The notes below the pieces were generated by a model. It had not been told where the DNA came from. It searched no databases and worked only from the letters and a program-made list of their open reading frames with translations. DNA of 64,000 bases from Erythrocercus mccallii (Eukaryota; Chordata; Aves; Passeriformes; Dicruridae). How positions within the stretch are numbered: position 1 is the stretch's first letter; every line of letters begins with the position of its first letter. The stretch spans positions 133,787-197,786 of the forward strand of contig VZRG01000183.1 of NCBI GenBank assembly GCA_013397435.1, given 5' to 3'. The position numbers were made by a program, and so were the translations under genes. Below, in pieces: positions 10,401-24,689 of the stretch.

Positions 10401-13400
10401 GAGTAGCAGCATTCACAGCTCCGTATTCAGTCATTTTCTGTTAGCCAAATTATGACTATATCCATGCATGCTTGCCCATACATCTAGGAAGCCATGTATT
10501 TATGGGCTGTACAGTTAGATGACCTCAGATGAGTTCCTAAAGAAAGGGAAGGTGCTATCTGTGGTGATGAATGAGAAAATAAATGAACCATATATGCCAG
10601 TAATAAAAGCTAATATTATAGTAACAAGTAGGAATATTCATCATCCAAGCCTCCAACCCATCTATCAATTTAAAATCATCAACCTATCCTCTGCAACACC
10701 TCTGTTTAAAAACAGGTGTTTCTGGCACGCTACAGTTCAATGAATGGTTAGCAACTAAACCAAAGGAAAAAATGAATGTATTATTAACCACAGTCATAAA
10801 AACATCACTATTGTGCAGCTCTTTTTTTTGTGTGTGTGTGGCACCTTTCTGATATAAAATAACTCATGTACAATAAATGCTCTATTTCTCTCCTTTGCTT
10901 TTTCAAAGGTAAAGCACTGTATTTCACCATAGCAACCAGAAAGTATTATAAATGAAGGCTGAAGAGGCTGACATATTTCTACATTTGATGTACTTGTTAA
11001 AATGAGTGTATTTGTCCTGTAAAGGTGAGCTATTACATGTTTGCAGCACATTAAGGAAATCACTGTAATCCCGATTTGGTCCCTTAATTCTCTATAATTA
11101 GACTTGTACTACATATGAAATATGCACAGATTTGACTACAGATCTGCAACATGTGGTTACCACCCCCAATTATGCAATGCTCAGAATTAGTCCATATCAC
11201 CTTGTGAGAGGCTGGAATATTAATGGCTAATGACCCAAAACTATTGCCCTTTTGCAAAAAGAGCAGAGTGCTTTGCTGACCATTCACAAAATCACTGCCC
11301 AGGCACAGAGGGGGTGCACAGCCTCCACTGGAGGATGGCCATGAGCAACCAACCTTTGTTCAGCAACAAGCTGGGGTTTGAGCCAGATATGGGAAGAAGT
11401 CCATAAAAAGAAGATCCTGCAAGGTGGGACAGTGCTTCTTATCATGTTGGTGTCCTCCCTTTCCAAAACAACTCAGATGTGAAAACTCCTTTCCAGGGAA
11501 GTACCAGGACATCAACACAGACCTGAGGGTATTCACTCTTCCTGATGGGGCATAGCTGGCTCAGCCTCACATCAGTGAGAGCTGTCTTGTCTTAGAAGGT
11601 GCCATAAACCACCAGCGACTTCCCAGGTGCCCCGTGATCCACAGTGCAAAACATTCCCACCTGACCCTGAGTGTACATTAACCCATGAAATTTGTGTTTT
11701 GCAGGCTTCCTCCACCCTCAATGGATCAAAACTGGGACCATCACTTCAATCAATGGACATCAAAATTGCAACAATCAAATCTCATTCACAGATCCAGGTG
11801 TGGTAATATCTGTCTACTCTTATCCTTTTCTTTTTTCTTTTCCCTTGTACATTTTCTTAAATTTTATTTTTAAGATTTTATATTACTAGAGAAAATAACC
11901 AAAATGGCTACATAGTTGCTTTCCATTGCAGCCAAATTGTTCTAAAATAAACCCAACATTTATTTCTTTATAAATACATGTATATATTCAGTTATGTTTC
12001 ACTCTAATAAATCCCAAGGGATCTATTAACAAGAACTGGGGTTATCCTTGCCTTCTGCGGTGGGTTGTAACACGGACACTGAAGACTTTTTCTTTTCTTC
12101 AGTGTAGGGCCTGAAATTCACCTAAATATAAGTGACTTCTGATAAACAGGTTTACTCCTGATAAATGGTAGTAGTAGAAAGAAAGGGGCGAGGATACAGG
12201 GATATACATGCATATAATCTCCACATTAAAAGGTAAACGAACTTTTCTTTTTTATTCCGTCTTTTTTTATTTTTTTCTTTTTATTTTCATTCAGAGCTTT
12301 CACTCTACCAATCTCAGAAGATTCTTAAGACTTTTAATCCTGCCATTAAAAGTATAAATTAGGCAGAGTACTAACAGTTCAGGAAATTTAAAACTTTTGT
12401 GAGCCAGACACCCATTATTTCACAAAAGAGAAGAGTAAAAAAAAACTTATGGGGAAGGGTTTGAAAGAAATGGCATAACAATGTTTTTCAGCACCTAACA
12501 CAGTGGCTCACAGCCCTATTCCTATTTAAGAACTTACAATGTTATTTAAGGATCCACAGAACGCAATGGAAATTTTTCTGCTACAGGAATTCTGCTGTTC
12601 TGGCAAATTGGAAAGCAGCTTTAGGATAAAACCAAACCCTGAAAGGAGCAATGAGCTTACAATGACTTTTCACTTAAGTGAGTTAAAGGAAGTTTGCAGA
12701 TAATCCCCAAGGAATCGTTAAAATGCCCAACTAAGCACAGCATCATAAGGGCCCTGTAGACGCTGAAATGAGGGAAGCAACAAAATACAGAAACACACAA
12801 TCTTGAACCTTCAACATAACTTCAAACACCACTTTTGACAGTGTTATGCTGCTGCAGGGATCAAATTTTTCTTTAGTAGCTTTGCAGGGTTTACCACACC
12901 TTCTATAAAAACCACAGTTATAGATTAGGCATATATCCCACTATGTATAGTGAATTTGTGGGTTGTGAGAAATTAATTTTGTTTCTTGTTTGACACGCAC
13001 ATAGCAAAACCCAAATTTCAAAAACGAGATACCTTCACATCTTCCTCCTGATAAACAAACATGATTTGGAACTGGCTGGATTTTTAATCCATTCTCAGTC
13101 ATTATTAAGATGAAGAATATTTTTGCTGTCATTAATACTTCAGGAATCATTTCCCCCCAATAATCATCTGCGCACCAGGCTATGAATTTTAATTCCTTTA
13201 ATCTCCTAAGAAGCAATTTCCGTACCTTCCAATCATGTTGCTCTTTTCTGAACTCGTGCTAATTAGGCAAAAGAGTCATATACAAAACAATTTAGTAACT
13301 AGTTTTTAGGTATTCAATTAGTGATGAACAACTTTCTACAATGACAGGCCAACCATAGCCGTAGCATTTCATTAACAACCTCTTCTCATGAAAATAATAT

Positions 13401-16400
13401 GAATTATTTAAACACATTGTCTTGTTTATCCCTCAAAAGCAAATAAATTTGAGCATCCCTTCACTTTCAGAATCTGGAATCGCAGTTGAGGTGCCCCAGC
13501 AGCCTGCCCAGACCTCAGCCCATTACCTCACTGCAACTGATGCTTGTTTTGGGTAAGGTGTATTTTCAAACTTATTCTTTGCTAATAGGACAGTGACACA
13601 TGCTGTCTTTAACTGAAGCACACTGAGAATAATTAGGCTGTTCTGAGGCTGCTTGAACAGGCCTGACAGTTTTTGCCCTGTCCCTAGCATGTTGTCACTT
13701 CTGCACTTGCTTTGGTGCTTATCTGACACTGTGTGAGCGTTCAAGGATAATCTGAAATCAGACAAAATACAACTTGACAAAAAAAACCCCACACAAAAAT
13801 CAGAGCTTTTGTCCTCCAAATACCTTGCAAGCAGTGCTCATTTCACTTTTGAGTACCGTTCTCACGGTTGTAGCCTAAGACTGGCAATGCTGTGCAGGTT
13901 CAGGAGGACAAAACCAGACCCTAATGGTGAAAGACCAAGCAAGTAGGGAAATGAATTCTGGGCGGGTTTTAACTGACAAAATCAGCACAAAGGTATTTCA
14001 AGAAGTGATCAAAACTTGCTGTCATACCAGATGTGTGCAAAGAGATGCAGCAGTGAAGCAGCAAGAGCATTTCTTACTGTGTGGGATTCAGCGAGATGCA
14101 CAGTCCCTAAGGTCTCATGCAGCCCAACTCTGCATGTTCAACAGAGTTTATGATTAATTCTGATTTACACTTCTTAACATAAGTATACGGGATATGCTCA
14201 CAGAACTAGTATCTCTGAAAGATATTCCTTAGACTTTTCTGATTTGGATCCCAGCTGAAGGCATAAATTAATTTTATATTATATGGTGTCCAGCCAACTG
14301 GTAAATTCTCTTGGTGAATTCAGGTCTAGTACATTTTTCCTTCCTAGTGAATTACACCACCTAACACACCAAAAGAGATACATGAGGTATCTGCTCTGAG
14401 TCACAAACCAACAGAATGCAGTGGCTGTCTTGCTCCCTCACTGCCAGAAGATTGTTTTCTTTCACTTTTAATTGTTTAGGGGAAAGGGAATGCAACTGCA
14501 ATAAAGGTTAAGCAACACTTGCTGCCTTATTTGTTGAACTGAGACTCTCTTTTAGCAGAGTGAGGGAATTACTGATCCCCAAAGAAGTTTCTCAGTGGTA
14601 TTAATAAGTTAAAAACTATAAATCTTTTTATGGTAGCTGGAGAAGAAAAGTTAAAATAGTTAAACAGTTTGAATAAATACAGTCGTTTCTCCCCATCCCA
14701 AGCCCCACTATACAACAGCCTGTATTGGAAGACATTCTCTATGGATAATTAAGTTTAAAAAAACATATTTCTCAAGAATTTTCTCAAAAAAATTCCTTAA
14801 TAATTCAAGATATTGTCTTTTTTTCCCCTAAGATATTACTTAAACAGGGTATCTCTGAAGAAGGTAAGGAAGAAAAGGATGGGATGACAAAAAACGAATG
14901 TGGTTTTATGTTCCTCAGGGACATATAGCAGCAAAAGACTTGAAAAAAGCAAAACAGAAGTAAAGGAAAAGTCACAACAACCTCAGCCTCTCTGCAACTG
15001 TCAATCTCCAGTGAAAACAAAATTAACACACTCTAGGCATGAAGGAGTGGTGTTCAGCTCATTTCTGCATTTCCAAACTTCCTGGTGGTTAAATCAGTAT
15101 ATTTCAGAATATGCCTTGTGTTGAGAAGCAATAAGAGTGAGTAGGAATTCTGAGGCAAAGTGGATGGCAAATTCTATCCCACTTATGGAAGAGGAAAAGG
15201 GTCACAGACACCCTCAAGAGCCTTAGATCCAGCTGTCAGACCCCAGAGGCATCCCTATCCACAGCCTCAATGATTTGTTCAATGATCTCTGCAACACAGC
15301 TTTCCTGAAGAAAGGAAAGGCAGGTACTACCACACATGAATGTCTAATGCTTTGGGGCTATCTGTAGCATTTTACAGCAAGAGCTGTTTTGCAAAGAATA
15401 AATATATTTATATGAGACACATGGTCCCAGGCATAGTTGCACATTTCTCTATGAAGCAATTCTTGGTCCCTGACCCCAGTGATTTGATACTATATACCCT
15501 TTTTACTTCAAATTTGACCACTCTTTGAGTGGGAGTTTAGCTTTCACCTTATTGTTTTCATTTTGTGCCCTGAGCTATCAACTGCCCAGCAGTAAAATAA
15601 ACGCTGAAAATAACTTTTCTGCCAGAATCACGATCTGATGTATAAAATGACATAAAACAGCAGTAAGAGAACAATTACTATTAAGGAAAGCTTTTCAAGT
15701 CCGTGTGCAGTTTTTAAAGGACATTTTGGCTTAGGAATTTCTTGGTTCATATATGGAGGCTTTTTTTTTTGTTTATCCAGTTCTCACTCTGTACAATTTC
15801 AATAACATTTCTGCGCAATTGTTTGAATTTTAACACACAGGAAAGTCAACCTTTAAACAGATACTGCTCCTATATGTAAATATAGCATGTAATATACTTC
15901 AGAAAGTTCAAATACTGCATATACCAACATGTATCAATCCTTATCTCAAAGTTGTTGATTGATCTTATTAGATACAGGATTTTTGTATCTTTAATACTTA
16001 TTTTGTTAAAATCAGCCTTTTGCCCTTGGGCAAAATTATTAATATCCTTAAATTATGACACTGCAATCTCGTATTAGAATTTAAATGTTTAAAATCATTA
16101 TATCTAGGATGAGGAACAAAGGAAAGATGGTGTAGATTTGGATTTTGCTTAAGAAAAACAGCAAAAAAGGTTAAAATACTGCTAAGTCTGTCTGACTCAA
16201 GACAGAAAAAACTCAACTACTAATGAATCATAAATATTTAGTCTGTTTACACTGGCATGAACTACATAAGCTGTGTACACCCTTTATGTTTCCTAATGTA
16301 CTGCTGTCCTTCAACCAAAACACTCTAGGATATTTAGAGGCAAAATTTTATTTCACCACTGAAAGTATATATTATGGATGTGGACTAACAGTGGGTAAAT

Positions 16401-16456
16401 ATATACCTGGCATTTAATCCTACCTTCAGAGACTCAGGAAGAGCATGTGTAAAAAT
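7406..16456. other. Non-coding, no gene recognised
   Basis: AT-rich presumed intron. It contains an 11-base G run at 8543-8553 and a short TG run near 10829-10840. An unassigned GC-richer block at about 11290-11690 could be an old repeat of unknown family. Open frames are chance length and lack family motifs. Confidence 0.6.
8543..8553 (+). repeat. Poly-G run (11)
   Basis: Eleven consecutive G follow TTAATTT. Long G homopolymers are uncommon in such AT-rich DNA and are prone to sequencing and replication slippage. Confidence 0.9.
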
Positions 16457-16486
16457 NNNNNNNNNNNNNNNNNNNNNNNNNNNNNN
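16457..16486. other. Assembly gap (30 N)
   Basis: Thirty consecutive N. The flanks are AT-rich and not obviously repetitive. The true gap size is not knowable from the sequence. Confidence 1.
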
Positions 16487-18483
16487 TATTCTAAAATAAA
16501 CTGATTGAATCACAATATGATAGCAAACAATTAGGAGACCAAACAGGAAAACTAGAAAAAAACACATTTCAAAGTGGATGCTTAGAAAATATCAGGTCCT
16601 TAATGTTGTGCTTCCAATTCAAGGATGCATTTGTCAAGGGTCTCCCCCAGGCCAGGAATTTAAGCTGCCTGTGCTCAAGGCCAGGTTGGTGGGGAATGAG
16701 AATGAGAACTTGACAAACTGTGACTACCTATGAGGATTGTCAAAGACCTGGAAGAAATCACACTCTCTCAGCAGTTGCATTTACATGGACACAGGTGCTC
16801 TTGCTCCCATTCAAGGTTATATTGTAAGTTAAAAAAAAATCTTCCACAAAAAACTTTACCCACAGAAGAAAATATTTTCTACTTCATAATAACCTTTAAT
16901 ATAGAAACAAACATGTCACAAATATCTGAGAAGGGAGATCTAAGCCCTATTAAGCAACAACTATGCTTATAAGATGAACACAAAATACTTGAACACAACT
17001 AGCAGTCTGTTTGTACATAGTGTAACAGACAGAAGCCAAAAAACACACTTTTCATTTTTGGAATGCTGGTCAATTGCAGAATAAATATCAAAGATTTATA
17101 TTGCTATTGCACTGCAATATCTTGGGAACTTAGGTCCATAAACTATTACACCATTTTCATCAGTCTGCCATCTTTTATCTAGTGTTTTCCTTCAGACCTA
17201 AGAACAGCCTTTTCTATACAGCTGTAATCATTCCAGCTGTTCCTCCAGGACTCTGTAAGTTACTATCTACATCTGTTAAATCTCTTTATATTTTCCCCCA
17301 AGCTGCAAATGAATAGCTAATACCAATGATTCTAAATTTAATGGCATAGATATCTTCATTGTGTTTGCTGTTTCTTCCTTCTACCACCAGTCTTTTTTTA
17401 TCTGTATGAATATCACAATACCCCCAATTAAAGCCTTTTTACGCTAATAGTTAAAAAACAGTTTGATTTCCAATTCTGTACATTTGTGGATACATCAGAC
17501 ACTACTGCTGACACATCAACAATTCTTCTTATGTTTTTAAAATTTTTTTTGTTCAGTTCCGCTAGTTAGCAAAATAAAAACAATTATGCTTTACAATGTG
17601 GCACTGCAGGAAAGTAAAATAGCTTAAAGTAGTTTAGCTGAAAAACCTCCATAGAACTAGCTCAAACCAATGAAGATTATGCAACTTTGTAACATTTGGT
17701 GATCCTTCTTTTATTTTTAAAAACATTGATTGCGCTCACCCTCTGGAATTGCTAAGTATAACTGAAGCATATCCTTCCCTTTTCAATAGTCTCTTCCTCA
17801 TTTGTCAGTAGCTGCAGTGAGGGACAGTTGATGAAACTCAAAGTAAAATACCTTAAATTAAACCTTAAAATCTGTGTGTACATGTTGGACCATATTTACA
17901 TTCAACATTGAATCAACAATGTTTACTAGCACTGCAGAGTCAAGGGCAAAGAAGCCTTTGGTGAAACTCAGGATTCACCTTTATATGGACACAATCTCCT
18001 GACCCCATCATATTCTTCCAGTAATGTTCCACTACTCCTCTTCTGAATAAACCCTGCCTCCAGAATGTACCATTTGCCAGTGTGGACAAGTCTTGACCCT
18101 CCTACAACATAAAATCTGCTTTTTCCTTAAAAGTGTCTTTGCAACAAAGAGGAATCAGTCTGGCTAAAAAGACAGACAAAATCCTGTTAGCGTCTCAGCC
18201 ATGTTTAATCTGTCACTGCCTTGGTTGGTGTTCATAGCTCTGCACAGTGAAGACTGCAGTACAAATCTAAAATTCTTACTTCAAATAGAACTAGTAGAAC
18301 AAAGGAAGGTTTTTTCTTTACTTGGAAGGTGAAACAGCTTCAATGAAGTGAACAAAGTGCTAAGAGGCCTTATTTTGATCTAGTTTGCTTCAGATTAATA
18401 AAGCAAAGCAAGCAAAACTCAGGTGTGGTTTTACATCTTACTCTGTACACGTTAATCTCTGCTAAGATAGCTGCAGTGCAGTT

Positions 18484-18525
18484 GTGGCACAGTATTATGC
18501 CATTGTGTCAAGGTATTATGCCATT
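18484..18525 (+). repeat. 21-bp tandem duplication (2 copies)
   Basis: Two adjacent 21-base units both end GTATTATGCCATT, apart from one base at the left edge of that motif. Eighteen of 21 positions agree. It looks like a small slippage duplication. Confidence 0.8.
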
Positions 18526-19146
18526 TCCAATTCATATATTCTGCTAGGTAAGTACTGTAACAGCAAAGAAGTTTTGGTTGGTACTGCCACCTGCTAATAA
18601 GAAAACTACTTAGAAAACTACATAGCAATACGTAGCAAGGTGTTGTGCTGAATACCAGTTCTGAGAATGGTATTTTTGCTAAAAATCACAAAGATAACTG
18701 ATAGGAAAAATAATAACTTTTTTGTTATTTTATTCTTGCATACAGAACATCACAATGAGGTTAAAACCAACAGATCCTTTGATGCTGCTTTTTCAAGCAT
18801 TAAATACAAGTTAGGAAATACAAGCTTATATTGCTAATACATGGGCAGAGTGAAACAGGCAGTCAGTAATAGCTGACTGAAGAATGTTAGAAAATGCAAA
18901 AAGTAAAAAAAGAAAAATACAAGCTCTTCTCCTAGAGATTTTTCACTTTTCCCAGGGCATTCACTGTTCTACTGGGGATGGGAACTGCTTTTCTATCTTA
19001 ACAGAAGCAGTGGGAAATGAGTGGTAACTGGACTTGGGCACTTTTACCTTCTCATCAAGTACATTTTTGGTGGGTAACTTATTTCTTACTGGTCCTCTAA
19101 AAAGAGAAAAATAAAAGGAAAGCCTAAATCTACCAGGATATTTCTG

Positions 19147-19172
19147 ATATCAATATTTGTTAATATTGATAT
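19147..19172. repeat. Perfect 11-bp inverted repeat with 4-base loop
   Basis: ATATCAATATT, a TGTT loop, then AATATTGATAT. The arms are exact reverse complements. It is AT-only except for one C/G pair per arm, so weakly stable as RNA. No terminator role is expected in this genomic setting. Confidence 0.85.
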
Positions 19173-21883
19173 ACTCTCTGCCTTTTACTTCAACTCAAGT
19201 AGAGTTTGATCCAACTTTATATTAACGTAAGTCCTCCAGCTTCCAAGCAAGAACATTCTAGCAGAGGTCTGGGCACAGCTGCTGATATATACAAAAGCCC
19301 ATTCAAAAGACAATTGTCTAATCAGCTAGAATTTTTAGTTATTAATATACAATCTCCCTGCACATTTAGTATGCATCCTGGCATATTTTATTAGGCTATT
19401 ATTTCTTTTTCTAGTACGGTTATTTAAGTACAGAATGCAGCATGGTCAATATAGTAGAAAAGATTATTTTCTATAATGGCTTAGTGGCTTTCTTTTTTAC
19501 ACCCTTTCATCCATTTCAGCAAGTATATTGCCAAACTGCCTTAAATTTTATGAGGCATTTAACTACACAAATGCAGACCAGAAACTTGATCACAGTGTTG
19601 TGAAGAAAAATCCTGCCTTGACCACTCACTTTACAAATACTGAACTGACCTGGAACTGTGCAAAGCTTCAAATACTCTTTTCCATTTCTGTATATTCTTA
19701 TTACTAATATAATTACAGTGTACATTCAAACATTATTAATTCACATAAAGTGCAGTAACCCCAGCTGTTTTGGCAGCAACATATCCATACTTTAAAAAAT
19801 GCAGTCTTTTCTGCTGCTTATACTAACAATATTCATAAATAATCATACATTTTTAAATAGTTTTATTTCATTGTCTTATGCAGTAGGAAAAATCAGCTTA
19901 AGAAAAATAAATATATTTTAAATTATGCATCAGTTCTATACATTCCCACTGCATCTTTATATAGAAACCAATTACCAATGAATGAAATATCCCTGAGAAT
20001 ATGTAATATATTTTATCAAGAAAAAAATCAAAGATATTAATAAATTCCTATTTGAAAGGTTTTTTCAGCTGTTCAGCTGCATTTTATAATTAAATTCCTT
20101 TCTTACAAGAGTTGATTGGTATCTTGCTGTAAGCTGACATGTGAACATTCATCTTATCTATCCCCTTTTCAGACATACCCTGTCTGTGTGGATCATCCTT
20201 GTTCTGCTAAGTTTCATGCTGAGTAATAGAGGCAGAGGAGCAGGATCATTGCTATTGGTGCTCTCTTGAAAGAAGGTATGGTACATTTGACTTGTTCTCT
20301 AGAAAAATCAGTTTTCAAACACCGCTTTTTGCTCAGAGCCTGTTCCAGTGTTTTCATCACAACTATGTCATTTTGAACCTCATGACTTCTGTGCTCAATT
20401 GCCTCAAAATTGGAAGACACAAGACATGTTTAGGATGATAAATGAGACATGACAGAAAAGACCACAAAGTTATTCTGATTTAAAGTGTAAAAAAAAGTGA
20501 GCAATCCAACTCTGATAGCATTTATTTCCTTATTTCATTTTTATGAATATCTCAAAGAAAATCTTCAAAGTGTATGAACTCCTGGACACAGAGGCATAAG
20601 CAACAACTTTGCTGCTCTTTCAACAGAATTAATATTTTCACCTACTGCAGTTAAAGATCATGCCAGCAACACATAGCTTAATGAAAGAGATGCTTATATG
20701 GGCTGTGTGAATTAGTTTTTGATTATTAATGAAAGCTGGTGTATAATTAAGTACTATGAATTTATAATCTAGTTTGTATCTCCAGATATGGACAAATCTG
20801 AAATAAATTGTAACCATTAACATCTAAACTACCTTCCAACGTGGTATTAATGATTTAAATGACAATGCCAAAATGTTTCAGCTGTCTCTTAAATGATCCT
20901 TTGGCTGTTACTGTCAATTACTTATTAATATTCTAATAAAATAATAAACTGTATTATTATTCATCAGCTACATAATTTATGAGTCTTATTTCCTAATGAA
21001 ACTTGGTTTTCACCCTGAACTTTTGCTATGACCACTATGGTATGCATCTTAAATTCACATTCTCATATGAGATAAGAACAGTTTCTTCCCAGTGTATTGC
21101 ATAATTTATACACTTTAAAAAGACAGTTATAAATAGAAATTATGTGACTGACCAGAGAACATCTATAACAGATGTGCTGATATTTTAGCAAAAAATACAA
21201 AATTTACAATACACAGACAATTAGTAGAGAGGGCTGTCAGCTGTGTAAAGGCATGGAAACTATCTTTTTACCCACTGGAACAAGAGAAAAACATGTGCAC
21301 GTATCTCTATTCTGGGTTATGATTTCCTTCAGTAATCAATTAAATTACAATGTTTTCTAATGGTACATTTTTGGTTAATATTACTCAGACATGTAGTGAT
21401 TTGAAACAGTAATTCTTATTTTAAAAAAAGAACCTTTTTCACAGAAAACATTACTAAAATGCTGTTAAAGATTGTCTTGCAATCCAGTAGCACTCTCTCA
21501 ATGCTGTCTGGGAGGAGATGTGTTAAATTTCATATGAGCATTTTGCTGATGGAAGGTTGAAAAGAAAACTTACTGTTGAAAAAGGCTGCAGAGAGAGTGC
21601 TATAGCTTGTGAATAGTGATTGCCAGCACTGAATGTGTGGTGGGAACTGTCGAGAAGTTCTTCTGAGGATAAAACAGTATCCAAAAAGTTTATATGATTT
21701 ACTAGAACTTCAGTAGGTAAAAGAAAGAAACTTAAAAATGTCATGATTAATAATACCAAAAGGTACAGATAAACCTGAATGTATTAGTACTTTGGAATTT
21801 TATTGCCTATATAAACTAACTTGCCTCAAAGGAAAAGCATATCACCCTGAAACAAGAGTAGAAATGATTTTAAGAAATTGCAA

Positions 21884-21903
21884 TGATGTGTGATCACACA
21901 TCA
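21884..21903. repeat. 20-bp perfect palindrome
   Basis: TGATGTGTGATCACACATCA is its own reverse complement, with a TGATCA core. It could be a symmetrical protein-binding site or chance. Confidence 0.85.
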
Positions 21904-24689
21904 CGACTGACTTGATAGAGTGAGAAAAGAAAGGAGACAGCTCTAGTGGCTGCAATAGGATCTTCTAACTGATGTGAAAGAAACACCTAACCTTTAGCGT
22001 GACGAGGTGTTAATGAAGACAACAAATCTCTCTTGATCTTTATGACTTACCAGGAGACTCACAAATCCATGTCAAAACGCTAGACTATTTCATCAGTGAA
22101 GCCCAATGATATAAGCCAGGTATTAAAGTAAATATACTTCATAACTCTCCTTCTGATACTTACTGTGATAAAAAAGGCACTCAGGATCCAATTAACTCTA
22201 TATATTAGTAAAATAATTATAAAGAGTAAATCTGTGGACTTTCTGGCAGGAAGAAGCCATGCACTGTATAAGAGCTATACAGACACAAGCAAAAGTAAAG
22301 GATTTTTTCCATAACTTCAAATAACTGGCAGCTGCTTTGAGTGACTCCAATAATGCAGAAGGCACCAGGAGTATCTTTGTCTTCACTGAGGATGGAAAAA
22401 GTAAGTCAATAAGATTTCCTTTAACTGAGTATCACAGCAGTCAAACAGTCTAGCTGAAAATCACCATAATACATTGCATACATAGCTTTTATTTTTACAT
22501 TGTTTTTCTTTCACCATGATATAGAGGGAAAATCTTGCTGAAAAGCCAAGCCAAAATATCTAATGATCAAAATGTACAGTTCATTTAGTGAAAGTACATT
22601 ATACTCTGATGTGTTCATTACTCATTTATGAGTAAAAAGTTGTAGTTTGAGTTACTTTAATGGAGTGCATTGTGACTTCATTTTTTCAATACAAGGGCTG
22701 TGTTTGCTACATATCTAGCCATTGAACTCTTCTGCTGGATTACGAACTAAAAGAACTTTTCACGCCTTTGTGTTTGTCATTTGTTTTGTCATTTGTGTTT
22801 GACCTTATAAAGTTCCCACTATTAACCTGTTTTCCTTGTTGAAACTTATCAGTTCCCTTTGAAGGTGCCACTGCAGGAGCCACAGTAGGACAGGAGCATC
22901 AGCACCTGAAGATACTGAAGCCTTTTGCACAGTTAAGGGTATGAAACCAGCATCCTGCAGAGTTCTCTCTCATATGCTATAGCACACCTACAGATTCACA
23001 ATTTAACAAAAATAAATAGTCCAAGCACATTAACTAATTAGGGTGATTAATACCAGCACATAACCAGGGTCACAAGTGTACTTTTAAGTCTGATGGCATC
23101 ACCTGGGATGTCCCACCCAATTCCATGGGTCCAGTTCAGCTCAAGCTTGGGCACCTTGCCTGAAGTGCATCATGGGTGTACCCATATCTGTCCTCATTTC
23201 CTTTGAACCTGTTCGAAGTATCCATGTCTGTCTATCTGCCCTGTTCAACCCCTGTTGGAACATGATCCATTCCGTGAGAGCACTGCCTGTGCTGGGAACA
23301 GCATCTGCTCCTGGATTAGCTACTTTATGAAAGCAGCCCATCCCTTTCAATCCCTGATGCTTGTTTGAACTTTCTTTTCATACTGCCAAAACTGCTTCCT
23401 CCCACCCCACTTTTTTTTTTTTAAGGGAAAAAAGAAAGCAAAAAGCGAGAACCTTCTGGGAAGCCCACCAGCTCACATCTGTAAAACCAGAGAATGATGA
23501 AGAATGAAAATTTTAAGGTAAATCCATTAATGGAAAGTAGTTAATAAGCAACATTTCCTACTGTCACAGACCAGCTAAGTAAACTTTTTTTTCTGTAAGA
23601 AGTATGAGATATGAGGTTACATGCCCTGAAAATATGAAGGAAAATGAAGGCTTAAAAGCACACATACAGTTTCTTGCTGTTACACAGACGTGAGACTTCA
23701 GAGCATTAATCCTACATCAAATCCCTGTATACTGGTATTTTAGACCATAAAAAATTTACAACTGAAAATTCATTAACATCCTAAGATGTTAGCACACTCT
23801 GAACAAAGTAAATTCCCCAAGGAAACCCCAAAACACTCCATATCAAATCTACCTCATTATGAATGCCTGTCAGATAACACCATTATTTCCTCTCTGCGGT
23901 TTATTGGTATTCTCTACCACCCACAGACCACTCTTTCTGCTCTCTTGATCAAGCAAAGCTGCTTCTGCCTATTCCTGCTGTCAAACGGAACTCTTCAACT
24001 CTCACTCAGTCAAACCAAAGCACACCAACAGCTTCATACACTCAGCTTGCAGGAATGCATGCTGACAGGCTTCAAAACATGTCCTACATTGTTGTTGCCC
24101 AGGAGAAGGAAGGGTTATTGAATCAGTTTCTGAACTGTCTCTCTCCACACCAGCCCTTAGGCTCCGAAAGCTTTCCCAATGCCAGGGGTGGTATGAAGGC
24201 AGTGGGGCTGTTATGAATAGCCCTGATCTACCAGAATAAACACCAGCAGAGAGCACAGGTGACACCAAGGGATGCTGGTAATGGTTGGATGTTGAAGGTC
24301 AGCTTCTGCTACAGAACTAAGGGCAGCATCCAGTGCCATTGATCCTAAAAAGTGCTGGCTGCTAAATTAACTGCCAAACTTGACAAGAGCAAGTATGTTT
24401 TGCTATTTTCCTACAATCACACATAAAATCCTCTTCTAAATTAATACAAGAGAATTAATTAATGATGGAATTCATTTTGCCCAGTGAAAAGCAGAATTCT
24501 CTCTCACATTTACAGCATGAATATAATTAAGTTTAAACAGGACTTTCAAATTAATTCTTATGAAACAAGACACTAGAAATTATATTGGCTGTTGTGAAGA
24601 ATGGAGATACGTTTCTGCTCTGTACTAGCAAAATGAGTCTAGATTCCATCAGAAGTTTGCATGTTATGAAAATATTAAGAAATAAATAC

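Larger units (their letters stand above)
16487..24689. other. Non-coding, no gene recognised
   Basis: AT-rich presumed intron. It includes a two-copy 21-bp tandem repeat (18484-18525), a hairpin (19147-19172) and a 20-bp palindrome (21884-21903). GC-richer unassigned stretches lie near 23080-23350 and 23890-24350; I could not match them to a gene or repeat. Confidence 0.6.

Noticed and set aside
10820..10842. Short T and TG runs, and a similar TG run near 33391
   Set aside because: Six or fewer dinucleotide units; too short to list as microsatellites.
16640..16690. GTGCTCAAGGCCAGGTTGG resembling the CR1 GTGTTCAAGGCCAGGTTGGATG stretch
   Set aside because: Only about 20 bases match and neither flank continues into CR1, so the claim is too weak to list as a repeat.
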